NCBI GenBank assembly: GCA_013398295.1
Contig: VZSF01010129.1
Coordinates: 445,565-509,564 of the forward strand
Reading direction: 5' to 3'
DNA from: Chionis minor
Taxonomy: Eukaryota; Chordata; Aves; Charadriiformes; Chionididae
DNA: 64,000 nt
Within the stretch, counting starts at the first letter, position 1. Each line of letters opens with the position of its first letter. Position numbers and translations under genes: made by a program. The notes under the pieces were generated by a model, which worked only from the letters and a program-made list of their open reading frames with translations, was not told the origin of the DNA and ran no database searches. Shown here one piece after another: positions 48,001 through 58,648 of the stretch.

Positions 48001-49592
48001 TCTAATTTACCATTAGCACAGCCACTTCACTAAATACATATACAGGACATTCAAGCATTTGATTCCTTCAGCTAGAAATCGTCTCTTGGCAATGTAGCAC
48101 TTCAACTTACATGCTTTTGATTTCCAATTGCTTTTAGACTCATGCTTTGCCTTATGTGGTTGAACATTTCTATCCAAATCTGTCAAAAGGGTGAAAACCT
48201 CATTTTAAACTGGCATACATAGTTTAAACCATTATAATCTTAACTGTATAACATTCAGAATGTGTTTTGTAAGTTTAATGGAAAGAAACATCTAGAGAGC
48301 AGTCATCTCAATGTCAACTTTCCAACACAGAAGTACTGCACATATACAGCTTATTGTACAGCTGGAACACGTGCAGAAGTCAAACAGCCCTGGAGCAAGT
48401 CTACCTGATTAAAAACAATGTTTAAGGGAGAGTAATAAAACAAACACCTTGTGGTTTGTGCCACCAACATACTCTTTGCTTTTTGCTTCCCAGAACATAT
48501 ATTTACGGCAAAGTCACCGTTAACTGCAGAAATAAGCGGTTTTGTAGAACTGAGAGAATAAACACCCAGCCCCTGATCCTTGCTGTGACCAGGCAATGTT
48601 CAGTGCAACCCAGGGGGCGAGAAGAACACAGTTGCCTCTGCACGTCACCGCTCCCCAATTGCCTGGGTCCGCGCCACTTGGAGGGAACTGGATGGCTCCC
48701 AGTAATAAATACACTCAGCGCTAAAAAGAAACACTGCTCAAGGGCACGGTCCAAACTAAACGGTGTTCATGGAGTTCTATGAAGTTCAAAGGCACTCATC
48801 GCCCAGCCGAACTGGGCTTTAATACAATATTTTTAAACGTTCTGTTTGGTGGGGTTCAAGAGGGTTTGGCTTTGGGTTGTTTTTTTTTAACTGTGGATTC
48901 ATCCAGTTCCATAGGGAATCTAACCTTGTATCATACTGTGTATGCTTAAATTTATACTCTACTTTGCATTTTATATTTACCCATTTTCATGCTTTTCTAT
49001 TGCACTAACTATCCTTGCTTTAAGAAGGATAACAGGTTGTTAATGACGTTAGTACTCATCCAAAATCGGTCAGGATTGCTGTGGTGGCATAAAGCACCTC
49101 TCGCCCCTTTCTGCAATATCCCAGATTTTGTCAGCCAGGAAGCATATAATGCAGAACAGTCCGATCTGCCATATAATAGTATTTTGTTTCTGGACCATGA
49201 GCCTGGAAATTTCAGCTGAATTTCGTAACTTTAACACTGACAATGTCACTAACAGGCATAATGCGTGCTGAGATTTTCACAGTGAGAGGAGTGAAAGACA
49301 CATTGGATCACAGAAGAAGAGAGAAAGCAAAGAAGAGAGAGATGCTGTAGCAGGAACAATTACCTAGGAATTAATGACATTTTAGTTCAAAAATGACAGG
49401 GCCACTTCGAACTTTTCAGTAGCCTAGCAAAATGACACTGTAAAAGCATGTCCCAATCTAAAATAAAAATACTTCTATGATTACTACTAATAAAAACAGA
49501 AAAAAAAATCTTAAATTGGGACTGATCATGGCATGGGCAATACTAGGCTTCTTCTAGGCTCCAAAGATGCTAGGACCATTCTAGCATGACCA

Positions 49593-49612
49593 CCCCCCTA
49601 CCCCCCCACCCC
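49593..49612 (-). repeat. C-tract cluster (G-quadruplex motif on minus)
   Basis: CCCCCC-TA-CCCCCCC-A-CCCC on plus. The minus strand can supply four or more G tracts with very short loops. Confidence 0.7.
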
Positions 49613-49820
49613 AAATGAAACCCTAAGACATGAAAGGACTGATAGAAGAAAAGAAATGGGAGTGGTCTAAGAAAAATATTTAGATTTCATTTTATTTAGT
49701 GGCAGGTGTGGTGGCACTGAGGAGTGGATTAATCAAGATGCTTGATAGTTGAACAACTAAGCATGAGAAAGTGTAAAATACTTCCTGTGCTTTGAAAGGT
49801 ATTATTGAACTTGAAAGGAG

Positions 49821-49866
49821 ATGCTGTAAGTAGGGACTTACGGAACTTAATGCTGTAAGTAGGGAC
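49821..49866 (+). repeat. Two-copy direct repeat, 17 bp, 29-bp period
   Basis: ATGCTGTAAGTAGGGAC occurs at 49821-49837 and again at 49850-49866. A small tandem duplication in intergenic DNA. Confidence 0.85.
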
Positions 49867-51717
49867 ACTTGTGTCTCTAAATTGGGGCTATACCTGTGTA
49901 TCTATTTTTAAAAAAAAAAACCAACAACAAAAAACCAACAAAACAAACCTGCAAGAATGCTGACCAGGAATAAGCCCATGGAATCTGTTTTCTACAAATC
50001 TTTGGCATGTTCAGCAATCTGGGACAATACCTGCAAGGAAGAAACTTCAGGGAAAAATTGGTTTTTTTTCTTCTATAACTTGTCTCTAACCCCTAGATTT
50101 GACACGAGATACGAATTTGAAGTTACAATATAGAAAGCTAAAATTTTAGTCTAGATTTTTTAGCTGTTTGCAGTTAAATGTCCATACAAGAATCCTAAAC
50201 TCTGGCTAGCTTTCAAAGACATTTCATGTTTCTCTTCTAGGGCATGCACAAAAAAGTTTGTGATGTAATATTTTTGTGATAGACTCAATGACTTCATTTT
50301 GTTTCATATATCGAACACAGTACAAAAATGTGTTGAGAGATCTGGACAATTGAATTCGAAAACATGTTCTCAGAGAAAAAGCCACAAACCTCATTCTAGG
50401 CCTAGCCTAATGCACACGAAGTTATTTTCTAGCCTGATAAGATACTGTCTGTTTTGATGTAAGAACAGACTGATTAGTTGCCTAATAAGTTGCATAGGTA
50501 AAATGAAAACTATACTTTTTATATGCTAGAAATACATATTTTTTGCAATATATATTTTGCAAAATAGCTGTAAAACAAAAACCAAGCAAAATTTTGAAGG
50601 ACATCATGCAGCAATTCTTTATTTAAAGTGTTTAGTATTCTATAGCCTGAAGTGCTCAGATAAAACTGATTAATACTATTCATCTACATTTCTAGAGCCT
50701 GGGGAAAAGAGTTACCCTAGGGCAATAGTTAGGACACCATTTGCAAAATAGCAAAGAACTCTTTAAGCTCTGGGAAATCCGCAGCTTTCACTGGATCAGC
50801 CAGAATTTTTTAGAAAAATACAGCTATGATGGAAAGTAACTGGCTGGTTGCTGAGCCCAGTGCAGCACACTGAAAGGGGCTGTGACACATTCCTCTGGGC
50901 TTATTTGCTAGAGCACCTATACACATAGAAGGATGATAACAGGGATGTAGTCTACACCTTCAAGACAAGATTGCATATAAAACTGTGTAAAATTTCAAGA
51001 GTTGGCAACAGCAGATGTCTAGAAGTTTTGCCTCATGAAGGTACATTGTTCGGATGGTCAAGTGGGCATATAACTCAGTCCAGTTCTGAAACACAGTGTT
51101 GGCACCGCACACCTAGAGAAAGTGGGATGACAGTTTCAGTTCTTCTTTAGAATTACAGCCATTTCTGTAAATACAATGGAGATTTATTTCCTAGGATGCT
51201 TCAGTTGCCATGTAAATACCAACTGCAAACTGCTGGTATTGTATTCTTGTGGTTACGATAACAATCCAATTATTACTGCCTAATAATTCAGTTACTATAT
51301 TATAAAAATTTTTAAAAAGGCAATTTAAGCCTTGGATCATATATATATAAGTTTTCATTCCTTTTATGGTAGTGCTCTTGTTTATCAGAAAAAGTCACAA
51401 CATTTAAGTGTTCAGGAGAGAACCTCTCAGCTATTTTGTAACTTCGTAATTCTCCACTTGAAAAAGCTTAGCAGCTCAACAAATCTTCACTCGACAGCAA
51501 CGTTTTCCCCATAATTTACTTACAAAGTTGATCCTAATGTTCTATTCCAAACCATGTGGGGCACTGATCTGTAAGCGTGGGATCTGCCATGTTGTAACTT
51601 AGGAAGCAGCTTATATATGCACAGTATTGACGGTGCCAGTGTCAACCAAGAGTCCGCAGCGATTTCAGAGATGCTAACGGTCTCCATCTCTACAGGTCAC
51701 AGTTACCTTGCCTGTGC

Positions 51718-51740
51718 CTTAACAGGCAACACCTGTTAAG
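51718..51740. repeat. Perfect 9-bp inverted repeat
   Basis: CTTAACAGG-CAACA-CCTGTTAAG, a perfect 9-bp stem with a 5-nt loop. There is no T-run after it and no gene next to it. It could be a palindromic protein-binding site or chance. Confidence 0.7.
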
Positions 51741-53666
51741 ATGCCAGTGCCACTGAAGTGAAATCAGTGCTTAGCAGTCACCTTCCCATTGTATTCCCAT
51801 GCCGTGTTTGGCAGAACAGGGAGGCACAAGGAGTTCCAGAAGCACTCCCTGATCAGCCAGCATCCTGAGAACACCTCTGCAGAGGTGCTGGAAAGACAGG
51901 GAAATCCTGTTACCAAACACTGAGAAATTACTTATTGAGTGGCAAAATTTACTATCACCAGGTTAAAAAAAAAAAAAATAAACCATGACCGTAGAAATCC
52001 TGTTGCCTCACAATCCTACTATTTTTGTGGGTACAACCAAAGTATGACTTAACAGCGTGCATGCTCGGATACAGATTTCACTAATACGGATTTCGGAACC
52101 CAAATAAATTCTGCACAGGGATTTTCAGCCAGAACTTAACTATGGGCTGCCGCTATGTAATGCCTGCCCTCCCCCCGCAAAGAAACACGAGAGTGTGGCC
52201 TGCCATAAATAACTATTCTTCTGCCAAATCTAATCTACATTTTCATATACATTTACGCCAATATTTTATATCAAGGTCCCCCTTTTAAACCAAAACTTTG
52301 GCTTACAAGTATTTTTACTCCTCTCAATAGCTTTACTTAAGATTGTTAAGTCTTTACTGCAATGTAAGAGAAAGGTTGGTGCATTTACAGCCAGCGCAAG
52401 GAGAACCCTGAAGCAGAGAAGACTACTGCTGGTAACCTGCGGGAAGGCACTGAGGTAACACCGGTGACCTGCTATGAGAGGAAGGCAAAACGCACAGCAA
52501 TAGTTTAATTTGTTACAGAAGTGAAACAGATCAATTGATCATCTCTCTGCAACACTGAAATTCTGCCTGTCACGAGGAATCTTCATAAGGAGGAACAATA
52601 TTTATCGGGAAAGGTGCTCGCTCACTCTGCTTCCTCGCTAAAGGAGATCTTAGGACATTTGACATGCCAGTTACAATTTACAGGACCCCTGACAACATCA
52701 TCTGAGAAATTACACATTTGTGCTGGTCTTTTTTAGACATCAGGTTCTGAAAGTGTGACCCCTTGTTTCTAACGATAGGCTATCTGACGAAAAGTGAACA
52801 CAGTTGTCAGTTGGCGGGGCAGAAATTTTTAATGTCAAGAATCCAAGAATCTCTGATAGCTCCATAGCCTGTAGTCACGGCTGTCTAATATGAGTGGGTA
52901 GCTTAAGTAATTTGGGAAGAAAGGTTTATTTCCTGCCTACACAGAGCTCTGACTGCCAACCTATATATAACCTATATCTATTCTTTTTTCATTTGAAGGT
53001 GGGCAATAACATTTCCTTGCACATTATATGAACTTAAAGTTGAATGTATTACTAAGGATTTGAGGTGCCTAGCTCTCTTAGGCTGCTTGAAAAAATAAAA
53101 ATGAAAGACTGATACACAAAGATATACAAGATCCCTTTAAGACATTTATAAATCACTGGATATCAGAAAATACTGTTTTCCTCTTACTTTCCCAACTACC
53201 TCATCTATAAACCATTGTTTTAAAATAAATGTATGCATGCACCAGTAATTAATATTTCCATGGTTCTTTTTTAAGATTTATGCTGTGATTGTTTATGACA
53301 TTTCCCATAACAGCGTCTTTTGTGAATTCTGTTCATTTTTGTGAAGGTCTCGTGATCCAATCTCCAATCTATTTAAAAGAAAATGTTTTGTGTGCCATTT
53401 TGTACTCATGGTCATTTGGAGTTCTATTTCAGCTTCATTAATATTGATGCAACTTGTCTCCCCACTCATTCTCAGCAGATTCTTTGAAATTAATCTTCAG
53501 CATTTGCTGTGATTTGTTTCTGGTTTGTGCTTCATCCCCAAGTCCAGCTCTTCTCTAGTTAATTTTGTTTTCTTTATTTTCATCCACTTGCTATGACTGT
53601 TCTACTACTTGTGCCACTGTGGTGTGTCAGTCCTTTATGGGATCCCTGTTTCGTCTCTGCCTTTCA

Positions 53667-53794
53667 CTGTGATTTTCCGTCATTATGGGCCTCTTGAATA
53701 AAAATGTAGCCCTTGTTTCTGACAAAGTCCATGTTCCTTTTCTTTTCTTTCTGTGTGATTTTCCATCATTACAGTTCTTAAATTTCTTGAATAA
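53667..53794 (+). repeat. Diverged tandem duplication, about 86-bp period
   Basis: TGTGATTTTCC(G/A)TCATTA followed by CTTGAATAA occurs at about 53667-53703 and again at about 53752-53794, with small indels between the copies. A local duplication in unique sequence. Confidence 0.65.
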
Positions 53795-54879
53795 TGATAT
53801 ATACTATGAACAAATGGATGGAGCAGTAATGGCTTCATCAGTGTTTCCTAAAATATATCTGCAGCTTTTAGAGCATACAGTGCTACAAGCAGAGTCTGTG
53901 CCGTGTTTATAAAAGCATGATTTTAAAAGTGTATTTTGTAGCCTATTGATGACTATTCCACCCTGCATTAATAATTCGCCTTCTTTCTAACATTATCTAC
54001 TTCTTGGGATAGTGGTTCCAAAGTGATATTGAAGTTGAAAAATAAGTATTAGCACTGCACATCTTTGAATAAAATGGTGAAAACATAATCCCTTTGTGAT
54101 GTTTACAGCAATACTACTGTTATGGAAATAACAGGATTCTCGTTAGGCCTTTTACATGCTGGATCCATTAGTAGATTTCCAAATCCTTATTAAAACAAGT
54201 CAAGGTTCCAATTTTAAGCAAAGTATCATAATAAACAACCAATCAGAACAAATGCTTTAAAACAAAAATCTATCTGCAAAACTGTGATAAATGAAAAGTT
54301 GTACTTCAGTACTAATTAGTTGCATTTGAGTTATGTCAAATATGTGATGGAAACCAAAAGTGTGAAAACATTTAGAGTTAAAATCTCAATGAATAATGTC
54401 AGCTCACTGATTTGAACAATGGAAATCTTTAGTATGCCACCATTCAAACTGGGGTAAAAACAGGGCTCTAAACATGATAAAATATTTCCCACCTTATTTT
54501 ACAGTAGTGGCACAGTAACTTAGTCCACAAAGTCCTTTAGCGATTGTAAAGAGGGAAAAAGTTAATTACAAAACATTAACCAAGTATGTCAGTGATATCA
54601 GCATTTTTTTTAAACACTCTCTGTTAAATGATATCTACTAGTTTTTCATTTTGGATGACAAACAGAAAGCTCAAAGGACTGTCTCAAAGATTGAGAGCTG
54701 CTTGACGAAGTGAGCCGTTGTTTCAAAACAGCCATTTGTAATGGTATTTACAATTGGCTACAGTCTTTCCCACCCAAATAAATGGGTCTTCTGGTTTTAA
54801 TCGGAGAAAACCTGGTTCTTATGTGCCCTGTTCTCTTCTATTTGAGTAAGAAGTCTACAGATTCCTTGACATGCTCTAA

Positions 54880-55164
54880 GGGAGTGAAATGCGCCAGTCG
54901 GTGGCCCTGGCTCACAGCCCAGAGGCTGGAGACACTGTCCCCTTCCCGTCTGGGCAGCCGGTGGCCTGGAGGAGATGAGCCACCTGTGGAACCCCAGCCA
55001 GGCACTCAGCATGACAGCCAGGCCAGCAGGACCAGCATCCCCACAATACCAGGGCAAGAAGAGCAAAGCAGGTTTGGTAACTGTAACCAGGATCAGCCAA
55101 AAGCCCAGCAATTGCCAGAAAAGCCCATAGTGACTAAGCAGGTCCGTGGTCCAGGCAGGGTAGG
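54880..55164. other. GC-rich block left of the plus-strand CR1, unassigned
   Basis: An abrupt change to GC-rich sequence (GTCGGTGGCCCTGGCTCACA onwards), ending at the CR1 start. Similar composition resumes at 55735-55980 on the other side, so the CR1 copy appears nested in a pre-existing GC-rich block. An older repeat such as a degraded LTR is possible but I cannot name one. Confidence 0.5.
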
Positions 55165-55730
55165 GCAGTGATTGTCCCCCTGTACTCAGCACTGGTGAGG
55201 CTCCACCTCAAATACTGTGCTCGTTTTTGGGTCCCTCACTACATGAAAGACATTGAGATGCTGGAGTGTGTCTCCAGCAAGGAAGAAGAGCAAGGAAGCT
55301 GGTGAGGCGTCTAGCACACAAGTCTTACGAGGAGCAGCTGAGGGAACTGGGGTTGTTTAGCCTGGAGAAAAGGAGGCTGAAGGGAGACCTTATCACTCTC
55401 TACAACTACCTGAAAGGAGGCTGTAGCAAGGTGGGGGTTGATCTCTTCTCCCAAGTAACAAGCAATAGGACAAGAGGAAATAACCTCAAGTTATACCAGG
55501 GGAGGTTTATATTGGATATTAGGAAAAATTTCTTCACCGAAAGGGTTACCAAACAGTGGAGCAAGCTGCCCAGAGAAGCGGTGGAGTCGCCATGCCTGGA
55601 GGTATTTAAAAGCCATGTAGACGTGGTGCTGAGGGACATGGTTTAGTGGTGGTTTTGACAGTGTTAGGTTGATGGTTGGGCTCCATGATCTTAAAGGTCT
55701 CTGCCAACCTAGACGATTCTATGATTCTAA
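55165..55730 (+). mobile_element. CR1 non-LTR retrotransposon, 5'-truncated, plus strand
   Basis: It begins near GTGATTGTCCCCCTGTACTC and runs through the C-terminal end of ORF2 to the 3' tail ACGATTCTATGATTCTAA. The tail carries the characteristic 8-bp ATTCTATG repeat, so the 3' terminus is intact and the 5' end truncated, the normal result of target-primed reverse transcription. It sits in a GC-rich block that continues on both sides. Confidence 0.95.
55266..55646 (+). pseudogene. CR1 ORF2 C-terminal fragment
   Basis: An open stretch of 126 codons ending in a natural stop, with the CR1 C-terminal landmarks [53 protein letters not shown] and SPCLEVFK. It has no catalytic residues and is not expected to be expressed as a functional protein. 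This copy is the most intact reading frame of the three CR1 copies, suggesting it is among the younger insertions. Confidence 0.92.
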
Positions 55731-55734
55731 GTAG

Positions 55735-55985
55735 CCAAATCAGCAGGTCACCCAAAGAGGGGCAGGCAGACCTACCACCTCACTGCTGAGTGTAAAGGTA
55801 GCTCTCGAGCAAAGACAACAAGCCCCCAGTGAGACTCCTCTCTATTCACAGCACCCCGACACCGGGTCCCACCCCTGCACCCCACGGGAGCTTTCCCAAG
55901 TGCAGGCAGCCAAGCCCCTGGGGGGGTGGGAGGGAGGGAGGGCAGGGCTTCACTCCAGGCCCCAGCTCAAGCAGCTTTCAATAAC
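55735..55985. other. GC-rich block right of the plus-strand CR1, unassigned
   Basis: GC-rich, C-run-bearing sequence ending in the G-quadruplex motif and then a drop to AT-rich DNA near 55985. No coding identity was recognised. Confidence 0.5.
55920..55947 (+). repeat. G-quadruplex motif
   Basis: A run of seven G, then T, GGG, A, GGG, A, GGG, A, GGG, CA, GGG on the plus strand: six G tracts separated by one- or two-base loops. This is the strongest quadruplex-forming motif in the window, in a GC-rich block next to a CR1 copy. Confidence 0.85.
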
Positions 55986-57339
55986 TAATGCTCCTTACCT
56001 TGGTGCCTTGATTTAGCCTGAAACATACGGCTGAGAATGTTTAAATAGCCCATTCGGTTTATCTTCCAAAGAATCAGTGACTGTTTAATGATGTTTGTAT
56101 TAATGATGTCTTCTTACTATATTCCCTTACAATGCGAGCTCGGTGACTCAATGACAGCTATTTAGCCACACTGCTGGTTCAGCAAAAAGCCTTGGGAAGA
56201 GCGCTAATTTATGATATGTATCTGCCAAATGATGATCCCACTCCAATTTTCTTCCCTCACAGTGTTTCGTAGGTTGGAATGTGTAGGTAGGTGGCCAAGT
56301 TTGAATAGCTGTGTTATGTTAGTTCAGTAATGATGAAGTGTCATTATTTTTGGCTAACGCTAAAGCCTAACTGGTGTATAGCCTGACAGACACACCTAAA
56401 ATGTTTACAGCCTCTGGAAAAAGAAAACCACACAGTCACTTACAGGGCTGTGTCCAACCAATCTAACAAGATGACAGAGATTGTTTCGCAGCACAAAGTG
56501 GGGGAAGACTTAATAGAATCAGTCACAGTGGTTCCTCTCCTTCAGTAACCAATTTATGTCAATTTGTACCCAATTTTCCTAAGTAGATGGTTGAGAACAA
56601 TGTTACTATTTTTTCATCTTCCAGGTAAGTGTATTTCTCTTTTCATTTTAGCGGGGATAAGTTATGAAGTCGCTTCTCAAATGCAAGTTTCAGTCCCTCA
56701 TTGAATAACAACTTGAATGACTGCCCCTCTTTTTTTAACCCTTTGATTGGAAACATCCTTGCACAGCCTGAATCTGCAAGTTTCAGTCCTAGTCACGCTC
56801 TGCTTCAGAGCAGTACTGGCAAGGCTACTAGTTGACCACCATCCCTATCAATCTCCATACATATTTCAGCCAAGAAGTTATAAAGGGTTTCAAGTGTATC
56901 CCAGTTGTTTTCTTTAACTCAGCAGACTCTGGGATGAAACTTCATGATGATTTTTTTTTTTTAAATGCAAAATACCAAGCAAAGTCACGTCTCGTTTTCA
57001 AAGCAAAACGATAATTAAAACGCACAGAAGAAAAGGCAGTTAAAAATGAAGAAAATAAGTAAATAAAAATTTTGCCTCAATAGCCACTACACTTTAGAAC
57101 AAAAACAGGAGCTCACATGTTCATTGCTTAAATAAAACTGCTGCATAAAACTGGAAGTCCAGACGACTTCACAGGTGAATCTTAGATAAAGTTAACCATT
57201 TTCACAGCAATTATCCACAATACTTTTCGTGCTGGGTAATGATTTCTGCATCATCTCAGCAGAAACACAGGCATTCAACAATCAAGAAAGATTTCAAGTC
57301 ATTGAAAGTCCACCCCAATGCAAATCTCAATGCACTTAC
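55986..57339. other. Intergenic DNA between CR1 block and orphan exon
   Basis: Unique sequence of moderate to high AT content. Apart from the enhancer-like segment listed separately I see no exon or transposon. Confidence 0.6.
56020..56260. promoter_or_regulatory. Candidate conserved enhancer-like segment
   Basis: Balanced composition with a cluster of developmental factor-like words: TAATGATG twice, TGACTCA, TGACAGCT (a TALE homeodomain-type core), CTATTTA (MEF2-like) and CTAATTTATGAT. Such density is suggestive only. Conservation cannot be judged from one sequence. Confidence 0.25.
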
Positions 57340-57511
57340 CGACTCGCAACGCTTTCTTGTAGGAAACTGGTGATGATATTCTGCCTACATTTTCTGCATA
57401 TTTTTCAGCTGTTACTTTGTGGCAACACCAGAGATCTCCTATCAGCTCCCTGTCAATATCATGGGTCATATATTCAAGGAAATTAGCAGCAGCATTTGCT
57501 AACTGGTCTAT
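57340..57511 (-). CDS. Candidate orphan coding exon, protein not recognised
   Basis: On the minus strand a 172-nt segment is open throughout (57 codons plus one base). It is preceded by a good acceptor (TTCTTACTCTGCCTTGCAG) and followed by a near-consensus donor (G|GTAAGTG). It reads IDQLANAAANFLEYMTHD, IDRELIGDLWCCHKVT, AEKYAENVGRISSPVSYKKA, LRV. The balanced composition, with few low-complexity runs, looks like a globular helical protein rather than chance translation. I do not recognise the family. It is about 14 kb upstream of OLA1 on the same strand. It could be an exon of an unidentified gene or lncRNA-associated frame, a decayed gene remnant, or chance. No partner exon was identified, although 57592-57690 has coding-like character on the same strand. 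Confidence 0.5.
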
Positions 57512-57591
57512 CTGCAAGGCAGAGTAAGAATTCCTCTTGATTCAGGCCGAAGTTGATCTCAAGTTTCTCCTCTTATTTCTTCTCTCATTTC

Positions 57592-57690
57592 TGGGGTGGT
57601 TTTTTGTTCAGCATTTGGTGTATCACTGGAATTAGATGCGACTGAAATACCATTTGCCTCAGGATTCTTTTGAGCTTAAAATTCCCACTT
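57592..57690 (-). pseudogene. Coding-like stretch upstream of the orphan exon
   Basis: In one minus frame, from about 57690 to a TGA near 57570, the sequence reads NPEANGISVASNSSDTPNAE then QKTTPEMREEIRGET and stop. After the stop a different frame reads KLEINFGLNQEEFLLCLAD up to the orphan exon's acceptor. The composition looks protein-like, but frame shifts and a stop upstream (TGGGAATTTTAAGC) prevent a single exon. It could be a decayed exon, a 3' or 5' piece of the same unknown gene, or chance. Confidence 0.25.
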
Positions 57691-58083
57691 CTCTGGAGAG
57701 GTGTACTGTCAAGCACAAAATGCCCAAGAACAGCATTCTGTCAGGAATGAGCTGATGGTCACTAGTGCCCATATTCATCTCACTGCTGTGATAACTTGAG
57801 GGGCTAGGTGACCTTCACAGCATTGAAGATGAAGTTATGCCTGCTGTCAGATCATCAGCTGTGCTAGCCACAAAAATATCTTCAATAGCCAGATTTGGTA
57901 AAGCAGGCGGTAAAAAACCCAAACAAACAAAAAAACCCACCCACATTGTTTTTATAGGTCATATACAAATCCCAGCCACCTCCCCAGTCTGTACCTGCAA
58001 GTATGAACAGGAGTCATGATACAGTGTCCACTTCTCAAAACTGGGAGAGGAATAAGGCAAATAAAAACCTGAACTGGCCTTTT

Positions 58084-58648
58084 ATCATAGAATGGTTTAG
58101 GTTGGAAGGGATCTTAAAGATCATCTAGTTCCAACCCCCCTGCCATGGGCAAGGACACCTCCGACTAGACCAGGTTGCTCAAAGCCCCATCCAAAGTGGC
58201 CTTGAACACCTTCAGGGATGGGGCAGCCACAGCTTCCCTGGGCAACTTGTTCCAGTGTCTCACGACTCTCAGAGTAAAGAATTTCTTCCTAATATCTAAT
58301 CTAAATCTACCCTCTGTCAGATTAAACCTTGTCCTATCACTACACTCCCTGATGAAGAGTCCCTCCCCATATTTCCTGTAGGCCCCCTTTAAATACTGGC
58401 AGCTGACTATGAGGTCTATCCATTGCCTTCTCTTCTCCAGGCTGAACAACCCCAACTCTCTCAGCCTGTCCTCACAGGAGAGCTGCTCCAGCCCTCTGAT
58501 CATCTTTGTGGTCCTCCTCTGGACTTGCCCAAAAAGGTCCATGTCCTTCTTCTGTTGGGGTCCCCAGATCTAGACACAGTACTCTAGGCGGGGTCTCAGG
58601 AGAGCAGAGCAGCAGAATCTCCTCTCTCAACCTGCTGGCCTTTATCTA
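58084..58648 (-). mobile_element. CR1 non-LTR retrotransposon, 5'-truncated, minus strand
   Basis: The 3' end lies on the left at ATCATAGAATGGTTTAGGTT, followed by the standard CR1 3' region (GATCATCTAGTTCCAACCCC) and the ORF2 C-terminus. A frame of 125 codons (58542-58165) reads [40 protein letters not shown] and SLKVFKATLDGALSNLV. The right boundary, near CTGCTGGCCTTTATCTAGCC, is approximate. This is 5' truncation as expected for the family. Confidence 0.95.

Larger units (their letters stand above)
45012..54880. other. Intergenic DNA upstream of OLA1
   Basis: Mostly AT-rich unique sequence. The first 250 bases (45012-45250) are GC-richer and follow directly on the CR1 copy without clear CR1 identity. 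A GC-richer patch with overlapping open frames lies at about 48580-48790. No exon with convincing splice sites or family identity was found. Small repeats are listed separately. Confidence 0.7.

Noticed and set aside
54797..55192. 129- and 131-codon open frames opposite each other in the GC-rich block
   Set aside because: The frames run into the CR1 copy, mirror each other as GC-rich chance frames do, and show no recognisable domain.
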